Shown one piece after another: positions 45,032-55,005 of a stretch of DNA of 64,000 nucleotides (position 1 is its first letter; each line of letters opens with the position of its first letter). The stretch covers positions 205,001 to 269,000 of the forward strand of contig CM069765.1 of the NCBI GenBank assembly GCA_036169595.1. The letters are read 5' to 3'. Both the position numbers and the translations under genes were made by a program. The stretch is from Dictyostelium firmibasis. Lineage: Eukaryota; Evosea; Eumycetozoa; Dictyosteliales; Dictyosteliaceae. The notes under the pieces were generated by a model. The model saw only the letters and a list, made by a program, of their open reading frames with translations, was not told the origin of the DNA and ran no database searches.

Positions 45032-45330
45032 AAAAATTGTGGAAAAAAAAAATAAATAAAAATAAAAAAAAAAAAAAAAATTTCTTTGAAAATTTGAATT
45101 TGATTAAAATTATTAGAAGATGAGCTACATATTTTAAATCACCTATTTAGTTTTTTATTTCTCTATTTTTTGTTTAATTTTTTTATTTCCTTTTATAAAA
45201 ATAAAAAAAAAATAAAAAAAAATAAAATAAAATTTTAAAAAAATAAATTAAAATTTTTTTTTATTTTTTTTATTTTTTATTTTTTTTATATTTTCAAGCA
45301 CAACAACCATAAATATATATCCGAGTGAAA
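44496..45330. other. Divergent promoter region between USP and vps52
   Basis: This 835-bp A/T spacer is shared by two divergent genes. It includes a GT-rich patch GTGGTGTGGTGTGTGTCG at about 44889-44906 and AAGTGTGTGTAA near 44961, which resemble G-boxes. Otherwise it consists of A and T runs. Confidence 0.4.
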
Positions 45331-48171
45331 ATGAATAATAATAGTAATAATGACAGTAATCAAGGGAGGAATAAAAGTTCATATGAAGATGAGGAATTTG
45401 GAGAACAAATTCAAACACCACCAACTATTCACACAAAACAAGAGATATTAGAAAAGATGGTTGAAGATTTAGATCAATATATGGTTGATGAAAACTTTGA
45501 TAATGGTGACGAAGAATATGATGAATATAATAATAAAATCAATAGTAATGATAGTAATTTACCTTTCAAAAATAATGCAAGGGATTTCATAACACCACAA
45601 TACATCATCGATGATGACTTGGATTTTAAACATTATTCACATATTAAAAGACCAGATGGCTCAAATTATAATAATATCGAAGAGATTTTAAATTATTTAA
45701 TAAATGAAAAAAAAGTATTGGAATTAAATAGTAAAACTGAAAATAATAATAATAATAATAATGAGCATCATAAACAAAGAATTAATCAATCAGAGTTTGG
45801 TCAACATTTAGAAAATGAATTAAAATCATTACCATTAGCAGTGATAAATACATGTAAGTTTCTTATTGGCGTACGCAAATAATAATTAATAATCGAAACA
45901 TTTATATATAAAACTAAAATTTAATATTTTATTTTTATTTTAGATTTTGAACAATCAAGTGGATTGGTTGAATTACACAAATATATTAAAGAGAGTAGAG
46001 AAACATTAAATGGGTTTTCTAAATCATTTGATTCAATTATATATGAGCTATCAGATTTAATTAAAGATATGCCAGATAATCATGTCGCATCACTTCAAAT
46101 TTCAAAGTCATTAGAAAATAGAATTCTAGCAAGAGCTGAACTTTGTAGTATAGTTGAAACTGTAACAATACCACCAGATTTAATAAAGTAAATATTTTAT
46201 AACTAATAGACTCCTTTTTTTCCATGATTTAACTAACATTTAAAAAAAAAAAAAAAAAAAAAAAAAGAAAATTAACATCAGATGATTTAAATGAAGAATA
46301 TATAAAATGTATAAAAGAATTAGAAGATAGAATTAAAAGCTTAGATCCATGGATGATGAAAAAAGAAGCTAAATTTATTGAGGATATAGCATATGAAATT
46401 GATTTATTAAAAAAGAAAGCAAGTAGATCAGTTAGAGATTATCTGTTAAAACTTATAATCGGTTTAAGAAAACCAAGAACCAATATTCAAATCCTACAAC
46501 AATCTAAACTATTTAAATATTCACCACTAAATGAATTTATTTATCATAATTCACCCTCTTCTGCAATTGAAGTTAAAAATTCTTATATTGAAACTTTATC
46601 AAGAACTTTCACAATGTATTTTAAAAATTATTTAACAAATTTAACAAAAGTTTTTGTAAGTTATAGCTAACAACAAAATATTTTTCTAGTACAATTAATA
46701 ACAATAAAGATATTAATAATATATATTTTTTTTCAATTAATAATTTTTTTAGAATCAAATCGCATTAAAATCAGATGTAATTGGATACATAGAACAAGTT
46801 AAAGGATATTTTGGTATAAGTAAAGGATTTGAATTAAATAAAGCCTCAGCATTTAATTTATATATTTCAGGGTTACCAATTGATATTTGGACAAGTATTA
46901 GAAGTGAAACCATTGAACAAATACCCGAAAGATTTAGTAGAGCCGATATATTGACAAGATGTTTAGACGCACCATTAATTATACCACATGCTGCAATAAA
47001 GAATGGTAAAAAGTATCCATTTGAACAAATCTTTAGATCGATGAATATTTTATTATTGGATACAATTTGCTCGGAATATTTATTCGATAGACAATGGTTT
47101 GCTAAACCATTGTTAGCAAACTCACCAGATGCTCTAATACCATCGATTTTTAATAACATCTTCCAACTCTATTATGATAATATATATTCGTTCGTTGGTG
47201 GTACTTATGATTGCCTATCATTGTTATTATGTTTACAAATTAACAATATCCTAATTCAACTATTGGTCGATCGTAAATTGTGGGATCGTATATCTTGTTT
47301 GAAAACTTATTTCCAAAAATTGGACATAATACTTTGGGACAGATTCAGTGAGGTGTTTAAAAGAAATATTGATAGTTTAAATTTAGCAATCAAAATGGAT
47401 ACACCTCCAACCGATTTTAGACCTCACATTTATACCCGAAGATTTTCTGAATTTTATTCAAGTATCACAGAGATCCTATCTCATAATGAAGAACCAAGAG
47501 TTTTGGCTTGGGTTGCTGTATTACGTTCTTCAATGGAAAGGTTATTATTACATTTTTCAAATTCTTTTTCTGATTTAAAATCAAAATCAATATTTTTAAT
47601 TACAAATTATGATGTTGTAATTACTGTTTTTACTGTAAGTTTTTTTTTTTTTAAAAAAATTAGTTTTATCTTTTTATTAATTTTTTTTAATAATAAAAAA
47701 AAAAAGGAAAATAATATAAATCAAAATGAAGAAGGATATGTCAAGTTTTTAAATTTATTACATGAACAGATTGATATCTTTGTAGAATTATTATTATTTA
47801 GTTATTATAGAAGTTTAATTACTTTTATAAAGGATACAGAGTTTAGTTGTTCAAATATTTCAAACTATCAAATCGATAAGAATCAACTATCAATGTTAAT
47901 TGGTGAGTTCTCTCAGAAATGGAAAGAGATATTATCAAAAATTCAAACAGAAATCATGACAAACTTTTCAAACTTTAATTTAGGTTCAAGTATTACAAAG
48001 AAAATCATCACTCAATACTTGTTATACTATAAAAGATTCGAAGAAATCTATAAAAAATTCATTAAACAATCTTCAACCGATGGAAATAACAGTCAATTAA
48101 GATTGGCCTTTATACCCGTTTCTACTATTACCTATGAAATTTCCAAAAGTTACAGTTCTTTTAATCCGTAA
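45331..48171 (+). CDS. vps52: Vps52, GARP/EARP tethering-complex subunit
   Basis: Five exons join in frame: 45331-45853, 45944-46187, 46268-46655, 46753-47634 and 47707-48171, about 833 aa. Conserved Vps52 blocks include a coiled-coil start (LVELHKYIKESRETLNGF), SLENRILARAELCSIVETV, VRDYLLKLIIGLRKPRTNIQ and APLIIPHAAIKNGKKYPFEQ, then FRSMNILLLDTICSEYLF. GARP tethers endosome-derived vesicles at the trans-Golgi. The ATG at 45331 is preferred to the GTG two codons earlier. The N-terminal 150 residues are acidic and Asn-rich and probably disordered. The third and fifth exons have A-rich acceptors, which are less certain. Confidence 0.88.
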
Positions 48172-48479
48172 AAATGAAAATAAAAATAATGGGAGGTTGT
48201 AGATTAGACTTTATGTATTAATTGGTTTTGAATGAGTAATATTCTTCTCGATATTCTGTAATTTGATTATGGTGTTTTCTATAATTAATTGGATTAATTT
48301 TTATTGATTATTGCCAACCCATATTTCATTTTATTTTTTATTATTTTAATTATTTTTTAAATTTATTATTTGTTAACTATTACTAGCCATCATTAATTGG
48401 ATTGATTTTATTGATTGTTGCTATAAAAAAAAAAAATTATTTAGCAAAAAAAAATATGGAAATAATCCGATAACCTGCT

Positions 48480-48620
48480 GGTAGAGGCAACGACATATGC
48501 TTATTAAACATAACCCTCACCAACTCACAGTAAGGATGAACACCAAATCATTAGCAGGGTCATCATTGCAGACCAATAAGAATCACACAGCAATATATAT
48601 AAACCTTTACACAACAAATT

Positions 48621-48665
<45 letters not shown>

Positions 48666-49110
48666 TATTGGGATTAGAATTTCTAATCACCATGTTTTTT
48701 TTTTTTTTTTGTTGTTGTTTTTTTGGAAGTCGAGCTTTTTTCCGGTTGATTATGAGGTGTGTTATTTATGACCACGTTACTTCGTGGTCTGACCTAAGGC
48801 TCGAACCAAGGCCACGGAGACTGTGTGCTTCAGCGCAGAACCACTACGTATAGCCTCCAATAATGAGGGTTTAATTATGACCACGTTACTTCGTGGTATG
48901 ACCAAGACTCGATCCCAAGGTCTTGACCACGGAGGCTTGTGATTCAGCGTGGAACCACTACGCTAAGCCCCCCGAATCAAAACCTTAAACATTAACGAAT
49001 CTATCGATATATTAACTTGAGACTTCAACTGCGAACAACCCCTCTTCGAACCTTTTGACTATCTAAATCAACATCTATCAAACTATCAATTTTGCCCTTT
49101 CCACTTTTTC
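48480..49110 (+). mobile_element. TRE ORF2 endonuclease relic, interrupted by a SINE
   Basis: Plus-strand coding remnants flank the SINE at 48622-48974. Left of it reads NTKSLAGSSLQTNKNHTAIY. Right of it, in a different frame, reads IKTLNINESIDILT, then after a stop DFNCEQPLFEPFDYLNQHLS. Together they follow the order of the APE endonuclease in the TRE5 here (AAIYCPAK, then LIAGDFNINEKEPFNQHNIL). The base composition is richer in C than the surrounding spacer. It is decayed and lacks the rest of the element. Confidence 0.45.
48622..48974 (-). mobile_element. Putative dimeric tRNA-related SINE, type a, copy 1
   Basis: A roughly 350-bp element read on the minus strand. Unit L has a perfect A box (TAGCGTAGTGG, 48955-48965), a B-box-like GGATCGAGTCT (48905-48915) and the hairpin ACCACG/CGTGGT. 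Unit R is a second, diverged tRNA-like unit (CGTAGTGG, GGTTCGAGCCT) with the same hairpin. The tail contains the palindrome GATTAGAATTTCTAATC (48672-48688 on the plus strand) and a long A-tail. It is nearly identical to the copy at 57434-57780, with only a handful of differences. No clean target duplication is seen. It sits about 180 nt downstream of tRNA-Ile in tRNA orientation, inside a TRE relic. Confidence 0.75.
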
Positions 49111-49114
49111 ACCC

Positions 49115-49125
49115 AGAGTCGATCC
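49115..49125 (-). promoter_or_regulatory. External B-box-like motif of tRNA-Ile (second copy)
   Basis: Minus-strand GGATCGACTCT resembles the B box and lies exactly 30 nt beyond the tRNA 3' end. Confidence 0.55.
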
Positions 49126-49155
49126 CGCGACTCTAAGATAGAGGCTCGAAAAGAT

Positions 49156-49247
49156 TGCTCCATGCGAGGATCGAACTCGCGACCAAAGCATTGCTTTATC
49201 ATACTGATGTATAAGTACTTCACTCTACCGACTGAGTTAATGGAGCA
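49156..49247 (-). tRNA. tRNA-Ile (UAU), intron-containing, second copy
   Basis: A 92-nt gene with acceptor stem TGCTCCA/TGGAGCA (fully paired). The A box is in TTAACTCAGTCGG, the anticodon stem is AAGTA/TGCTT, and the intron of about 18 nt follows loop position 37. The mature anticodon is TAT and the B box is AGTTCGATCCT. It is nearly identical to the gene at 35934-36025 (acceptor T to C and one intron base differ). Repeat R lies just 5' and a SINE and TRE relic lie 3'. Confidence 0.94.
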
Positions 49248-49262
49248 GACAATGAAGTATCT

Positions 49263-49405
49263 GTGATAATTCGAACAAGATTATCTTTTAACATCGTAGA
49301 ACCATTACAACAAAAGGGAATATTCGATATTTATTCATCTCAAGTTACCTTATCTAACCTGACCTTATTAAACCTCCAAATATGCTTTATAGCAGTTCAT
49401 TACAT
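49263..49405. repeat. Unclassified 143-bp repeat R, copy R2
   Basis: By eye it matches copy R1 at 49483-49625 throughout its 143 bp. It begins GTGATAATTCGAACAAGA and ends CAGTTCATTACAT on the plus strand. It starts 15 nt upstream of the tRNA-Ile 5' end. No coding frame, A/B box or A-tail is seen. Confidence 0.8.
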
Positions 49406-49456
49406 TATCCCCCCTTTAAATTTATAAATTCCAGAGACTCATCTGGAGAATGGGCA

Positions 49457-49467
49457 GGAATCGAACC
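49457..49467 (-). promoter_or_regulatory. Orphan perfect B box between R repeats
   Basis: Minus-strand GGTTCGATTCC is a perfect B-box consensus, but no tRNA gene lies 30 nt upstream of it on that strand: repeat R1 occupies that place. It may mark a tRNA gene lost when R inserted or recombined. Confidence 0.45.
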
Positions 49468-49482
49468 GAGGATGTCGCCAAT

Positions 49483-49625
49483 GTGATAATTCGAACAAGA
49501 TTATCTTTTAACATCGTAGAACCATTACAACAAAAGGGAATATTCGATATTTATTCATCTCAAGTTACCTTATCTAACCTGACCTTATTAAACCTCCAAA
49601 TATGCTTTATAGCAGTTCATTACAT
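49483..49625. repeat. Unclassified 143-bp repeat R, copy R1
   Basis: A direct repeat of R2 in the same orientation, separated from it by 77 bp that include the orphan B box. Perfect identity suggests a recent duplication or gene conversion. Confidence 0.8.
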
Positions 49626-49710
49626 ATCACCAAAAATAGCCAAAAATTGTTGTTTTAGAAGGAAAACTAAGGTTAGTTCCATGAATCCCAATCCATTTCG
49701 GTAATTGTTC

Positions 49711-49815
49711 TTTCCCCGCTGTTCCCTTGCATAAACAGCGCCCGTTCCCCTTTCAGTGGTTTCACTGTATAGTAGCTAGGGACACGGGGAATCTCAAGAT
49801 GACGAGGCGTTTGGC
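49711..49815. other. GC-rich, foldable islet (candidate structured RNA)
   Basis: An island with roughly balanced GC in very A/T-rich surroundings. Visible stems are CGCTGTT (49717-49723) with AACAGCG (49734-49740), CAGTG (49754-49758) with CACTG (49763-49767), and TTCCCC (49745-49750) with GGGGAA (49786-49791) enclosing the second stem. No tRNA boxes and no open frame. Strand is undetermined. It ends just before the duplicated coiled-coil segment. Confidence 0.3.
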
Positions 49816-49818
49816 TAT

Positions 49819-51083
49819 ATGTTAATGTCTAAAAATAAAAAATAAAATTTTGATTGAATTTATTTTATTTATTTAAAAATTTTATATATTTTATTTTTTT
49901 GTATCGAAGGTTGATAGTTGGCACATGCATTAACTATACCATTTGTTAATTCTTTTCTTTGATCATTAGTAGTTACATTTGTATTCCATAATTCTATTTG
50001 ATTTAATTCTTCTTCTCTTGCTTTAATTTTATTTATATTATCATTGATTGCAACTTTTGTTGATTTAAACAACACACCCAATTAATTTGCTGTATTGTTT
50101 CTTAGTTCATTAAAATCATACAATCTAGATAAATCTATAATATATGTATACCATGATACTTTATCTGCTAAAGAATCATCTGTATAATTACAGCTAAATG
50201 AATCCCATTTTGAATCATGATATTTATCTGCATCTGTCTCTCTAAGTTTTGTCATCAAAATGTATCTAAGGTATACTTTTGAAAGGTTTGATATATATAC
50301 ATAAACTGATAACCCTGCATTTTTTTGTGATACAATTGGTGATATGATTGAGTCTGTGAGATCTTTAAATTCCGTTTTTAAACCATCAAATTTGGTATTG
50401 GGTTCACTATGTTCACGCTTGATTTCACTATGTTCATGTTTGAGTGTAATGTAAACACTGTTAATTGTTTCGTATTTTGCTGTTAATTCTTTGTTATCCT
50501 TTTGAAGTTCTATTACATTCTCAATCAAATTACTGTTATCGTATTGAAGTATATCTATTTGTTTTACTTGTTCAGTATAAAATGTTTCGAGTTGATTAAT
50601 TCTATCAATGAGATCCTGTTTCTCTTTCTCTAATTGTTGTATCTTGTCTTTTTCTTTATATAATCTTCTATTTTTTTCAAATTGTTCCAAAAAAATAGTA
50701 TCGGTATGTGACTGTTGTTCATTTTTAATACGTGATATTTCTACTTCTTTTTCGATTATTTCTTTTTTTAATTTATTCATTTCTTCACTGCATTTACTAC
50801 ATTTGTTTGAACATTCACTACATTAATATCCATTTATATTTAAATTTGCCAAAGGTGGTGATTCAAAATCATCATTGTTATTTTTTTATCTTTGTTTGAT
50901 AATGGTGTATTATTATCTGTCATTTTTACATGTAAATAATATTTTAAATTGAAATTAAAAAATAATTTTAAAAAAATAAAATGTGTTGTGTTAAAAAAAA
51001 AATAAAAATTAAAAATTGGGAAATTTTTAATAAAGAAATAAAAAACATTTTTTTTACAGATTTTTATTCTTTACTATAACCGG
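49819..51083. repeat. Segmental duplication, copy 1
   Basis: About 1.27 kb, from ATGTTAATGTCTAAAAAT to TTCTTTACTATAACCGGT, is repeated with about 95% or better identity (by eye) at 53091-54390. It contains one coiled-coil gene copy plus its flanks. Sequence similar to the right flank (TTATTTTTCTCTCC) resumes after copy 2 at about 54620, so copy 2 has some 230 bp of extra sequence at this edge. Confidence 0.85.
49869..50923 (-). pseudogene. Coiled-coil protein gene copy 1, disrupted
   Basis: Reading on the minus strand from an ATG at 50923 (MTDNNTPLSNKDKK), the frame shifts and then shows SPPLANLNINGY, an in-frame TAA, and CSECSNKCSKCSEE. The intact part follows (MNKLKKEIIEKEVEISRI, 50780 to 50082), a long Lys/Glu coiled coil, then a globular end (ADKYHDSKWDSFSCNYTDDS). 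A further stop separates the last 70 residues (STKVAINDNINKIKAREEE). A 232-aa protein starting at 50780 could still be made, so this may be a shortened gene rather than a dead one. The Cys-rich CSEC/CSKC motif before the coil suggests the ancestral protein bound metal there. Function unknown. Confidence 0.6.
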
Positions 51084-51845
51084 TTATTTTTCTCTCCACC
51101 TCTAGAATTTTACCCTTTCTTCATTTTGGTCTGTTCTGTTACAGTGTTTTTCAAATTCTTGGATATCCTTTTCCATATCATCTTTGTATGGCATAGTCAT
51201 AGGGAGTGTTGATTTTTTATCTATATATGGTTTGACATTTTTTACTTTACGGTATGGGTAAGGACATGTTCATCAACACCTAATAATTTGTATTTATAAT
51301 TTCTATTAACACACTTTTTTTATTTTTCAATTTTATTTTTAATATTATATATATTTTATAGCCATTTTTTTTTATATTTAAGTTTTAAAAGATGTGTTCA
51401 CATGACGATTATGATGTTTATGGAAGACTTGACCGGTGACCTCGAGAAGTTCCCATCGATTGAAAGTGATTGTACCTAAGAATGTAAAAAAATTGATTCA
51501 AATAATAAAATAACTATAAAAAAATTACCGATATGGCAATTGGTTATTTTAAAGATGCAAAATTAAATATAGACCCCGATGATGGATGTGATTTTATATG
51601 TTAAATTTCTTATTGTCAAAAAAGGTGTGGGTTCTGGTCGTGGTTTTGTTGAAATGGTGAATCTAAAATAGTTGATGGTAAAGTGATTCATCTCTCACCT
51701 GATGGTAATTAGCAGATATAAAACTCCATGGATTTAGTAGATTTCAGAAACAGAAAATTAAAAAAATAAAAATTTGATAGATTTTTAATTTTTCTAACAC
51801 TATTGTTTTTTTTTAAAATAATGAATAAATATTAAATTTTATTTT
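51084..51845. other. Decayed coding debris
   Basis: A minus-strand remnant at about 51115-51250 reads KVKNVKPYIDKKSTLPMTMP and DDMEKDIQEFEKHCNR with a stop after VKF. A plus-strand remnant at about 51395-51740 reads DDYDVYGRLDR, KVIVPKNVKKLIQII, YFKDAKLNIDPDDGCDF and KIVDGKVIHLSPDGN in shifting frames. These look like two former host genes of unknown family with several frame breaks each. No intact gene. Confidence 0.35.
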
Positions 51846-52511
51846 TTACTTTTTTTTTATATTCAATTTTTTATTTTTTAATTTTTTATTTGGTATTTCT
51901 TCTTCTTCTTCAGATTCACCTTCGGAAATTGAGAGACCAGATTCATCAAACATTTTTCTAATGTCATAGTCATTATCTTTGATCCAATTGATAAAAGTCA
52001 TGAATTTCTCTTCGGTAATGTCATTTTTCCCTAAATCGAGACGTATATAATCCAATATTGAATTTTTACTTTCAACAATACATTTCATTATAGGAATGAA
52101 AGATCCGAATAATTTATCTTGGGACTCGAATTTTTTATTGAGAATGCTAATTTTATCTTTGAGTTCCTCGATTTTTTTATTATCAACATCATTTTGTTGT
52201 TTAAGAGATTGATTTTTAATCATTGCATCTGTGTAGGTAATTGTTGCTAAAACGATCAATTTACCTCGTTCCTCGATTATTTGAAAATAATTACTGAGTG
52301 CGTCTATTATTTCTTCTCTTTCGTGTCTGGAAATGTAATTTTTTCTACTTGTGCATATACTGAGCATTTCATATAATTCTTCATAAGTTTTTACTGTTTT
52401 CTTTGCCTCATCTGTTAATTTTCCAATTAATTCGTTATTGTGGATAATTAATTGAGATCCATCATCATCGTTGTTATTATTATTATTATTATTGTTTTTG
52501 TTGTCTGGCAT
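51846..52511 (-). CDS. Coiled-coil protein of unknown function
   Basis: A 221-aa frame starting MPDNKNNNNN. After an Asn/Asp-rich start comes a helical region (NELIGKLTDEAKKTVKTYEE), then a Lys/Glu coiled coil (NKKIEELKDKISILNKKFES) and an acidic then basic tail (SEGESEEEEEIPNKK, KKLNIKKK). The basic end could be a nuclear localisation signal. It lies between the two duplicated coiled-coil copies but is not obviously related in sequence. No introns. Confidence 0.6.
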   Translation of the reverse strand: MPDNKNNNNNNNNNDDDGSQLIIHNNELIGKLTDEAKKTVKTYEELYEMLSICTSRKNYISRHEREEIIDALSNYFQIIEERGKLIVLATITYTDAMIKNQSLKQQNDVDNKKIEELKDKISILNKKFESQDKLFGSFIPIMKCIVESKNSILDYIRLDLGKNDITEEKFMTFINWIKDNDYDIRKMFDESGLSISEGESEEEEEIPNKKLKNKKLNIKKK

Positions 52512-52696
52512 GTTTAATTATCTTTATTTTTAAAAATTAATTTTTTTTTTCCAAGAACTATTTTAATATTAAAAAATTGTGTACATACATTTTATTTATT
52601 TATTAATTGCTGTGAGTTTTTTTTTTGTGATTTTCTAAAAAAAAATTTTTTGCTATTTATGCTAAAATTTTTAAATTCAAAAAAAAAATAAAAAAA

Positions 52697-52980
52697 ACAA
52701 TCGAACATCCCCTGATTTAAGAAAAATATGGGTTAATTTGGAACCCAATTTTTTTTCATTTCCTGGTTTAATTATAAAAAAAATTAAAAAAAATTAAAAA
52801 AAAACAATAGAACATCTCAAGATTCTTAAGAGAAACATCGGTTAATTTGCAACCAAATGTGTATTCATTTCCTGGGGTTAATTATAAAAAAAATTAAAAA
52901 AAAAAAATTAAAAAAACAATTGAACATCCCCAGATTAATAAGAGAAACATCGGTTAATTTTAAACCATAATATAATGGGG
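52697..52980. repeat. Tandem repeat, about 110-bp unit, 2.6 copies
   Basis: Units begin at 52697, 52804 and 52916 with ACAATNGAACATC. They share AAGAGAAACATCGGTTAATTT-like and TTCATTTCCTGG segments separated by A/T runs; the third unit is cut short. The first unit is the most diverged. No coding frame. Confidence 0.75.
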
Positions 52981-53090
52981 TTTAAATAAACCTTTTGTTG
53001 GTTTAAATTTAACAAAAAAAAAAGTTTATTTTTTAAAAAAGATAAATTTTTTCTCTCAAAAAATCACACCAGATCACTACTACGTTCTGT

Positions 53091-54390
53091 ATGTTAGTGT
53101 TTAAAAATAAAAAATAAAATTTTGATTGAATTTATTTTATTTATTTAAAAATTTTATATATTTTATTTTTTTATATCGAAGGTTGATAGTTGGCACATGC
53201 ATTAACTATACCATCTTTTAAAAATATATATGCGTTTGTTAATTCTTTTCTTTGATCATTAGTAGTTACATTTGTATTCCAAAATTCTTTTTGATTTAAT
53301 TCTTCTTCTTCTCTTGCTTTAATTTTAATTATATTATCATTGATTGCAACTTTTGTTGATTTAATTGGGTGTGCTGTATTGTTTCTTAATTCATTAAAAT
53401 CATACAATCTAGCTAAATCTATTCTATATATATCCCATGATACTTTATCTGCTAAAGAATCATCTGTATAATTACAACTAAATGAATCCCATTTTGAATC
53501 ATGATATTTATCTGCATCTGTCTCTCTAAGTTTTGCCATCAAAATGTACTTTTGAAAGGTTTGATATATATACATAAACTGATATCTCTGCATTTTGTTG
53601 TGATACAATTGGTGATATGATTGAGGGTGTGAGATCTTTAAATTCCGTTTTTAAACCATCAAATTTGGTATTGGGTTCACTATGTTCACGCTTGATTTCA
53701 CTGTTATCACGCTTGAGTTCACTATGTTCACGCTTGAGTACAATAAGTTCATGTTTGAGTGTAATGTAAACACTGTTAATTGTTTCGTATTTTGCTGTTA
53801 ATTCTTTGTTATCCTTTTGAAGTTCTATTACATTCTCAATCAAATTACTGTTATCGTATTGAAGTCTCTCTATTTGTTTAGCTTGTTCAGTATAATACGT
53901 TTCGAGTTGATTAATTCTATCAATGAGATCGTGTTTCTCTTTCTCTAATTGTTGTATCTTGTCTTTTTCTTTATATAATCTTCTATTTTTTTCAAATTGT
54001 TCCAAAAAAATAGTATCGGTATGTGACTGTTGTTCATTTTTAATACGTGATATTTCTACTTCTTTTTCGATTATTTCTTTTTTTAATTTATTCATTTCTT
54101 CACTGCATTTACTACATTTGTTTGAACATTCACTACATTAATATCCATTTATATTTAAATTTGCCAAAGGTGGTGATTCAAAATTTTTTATTTTTTTTAT
54201 CTTTGTTTGATAATGGTGTATTATTATCTGTCATTTTTACATGTAAATAATATTTTAAATTGAAATTAAAAAATAATTTTAAAAAAATAAAATGTGTTGT
54301 GTTAAAAAAAAAATAAAAATTAAAAATTTGAAAATTTTTAAGAAATAAAAAACTTTTTTTTTTACAGATTTTTATTCTTTACTATAACCG
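53091..54390. repeat. Segmental duplication, copy 2
   Basis: Second copy of the 1.27-kb segment at 49819-51083, in the same orientation. It differs by small indels, including extra 'GAACTCACTATGTTCACG'-type coil repeats in the coding part (about 53700-53745). Confidence 0.85.
53171..54234 (-). pseudogene. Coiled-coil protein gene copy 2, disrupted
   Basis: The minus-strand counterpart of the copy at 49869-50923. It has the same upstream ATG, shares the TAA before CSECSNKCSKC, and then has the coiled-coil frame MNKLKKEIIEKEV (54095 to 53529). It has two more coil repeats (VLKREHSELKRDNSE) than copy 1. A frame change near 53530-53570 separates the globular end (MAKLRETDADKYHDSKWDSF), which here stays open through STKVAINDNIIKIKAREEEE to PSI, where copy 1 has a stop. 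The two copies are therefore broken at different places downstream but share the upstream stop. Confidence 0.6.
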
Positions 54391-54871
54391 GTAAAAATAT
54401 ATATTTCTGTAAATGGTTGACCGTATATAGTTATTTCTTTACCGGTACAGATTTTTTATTTTATATGAACTTTATGAAGGAATATCCGCACCATCTTTCC
54501 AATCTTCTGCAAGTTACAAAACTTCATGGCCAAAAGAACCAGCGGTAGCGGCACCAAGGACAAATCCAAGGACATCTCCAGTAACAGCACCTAATACGGA
54601 GGTAGTTGGCCTTCACTCTTATTTTTCTCTCCCCTTTTACACTACTTCTTTTCTGGAATTTTACCCTTTCTTCTTCTTCTTCATCACTTGATTCTTCAAC
54701 CACTTTTTTTTTTATTTTTTTTTTATTTGTTTTTTTTATTTGTTTTTGGTTAGTATGTTGAGAGATAGAAAAAAATAAAAAAAAAAAAAAATTGAAAAAA
54801 TAAAAAAATGAAAAAAAAAATGAAAATAAAAATGAAAAAAAAAAAAAAAAAAATTTTTAGATTTATTTTAC
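54391..54871. other. Spacer with a short coding-like fragment
   Basis: About 230 bp (54391-54618) are extra compared with the flank of duplication copy 1. On the minus strand part reads VLGAVTGDVLGFVLGAATAG, a glycine/alanine-rich hydrophobic stretch like a membrane segment, too short to call. A/T homopolymers follow to 54871. Confidence 0.3.
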
Positions 54872-55005
54872 CAAAATAATCGAGATTTTAACCTTATATT
54901 TTTGAATATAACCTGTTACTCGTAATAAAATTGATGATCAAAGATTCATTTGTTTTATTTTATAATATTTGAAAAAAATATAAGGTTAAAATCTCGATTA
55001 TTTTG
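54872..55005. repeat. Perfect 32-bp inverted repeat with 70-bp loop
   Basis: Arms at 54872-54903 and 54974-55005 are exact reverse complements over 32 bp (left arm starts CAAAATAATCGAGATTTTAA). The 134-bp structure could be a MITE-like element with terminal inverted repeats or, if transcribed, a long hairpin RNA. No clear target duplication is visible. Confidence 0.7.

Noticed and set aside
52697-52980. CRISPR-like array
   Set aside because: Only 2.6 diverged units of about 110 bp without short conserved repeats or unique spacers; the genome is eukaryotic.
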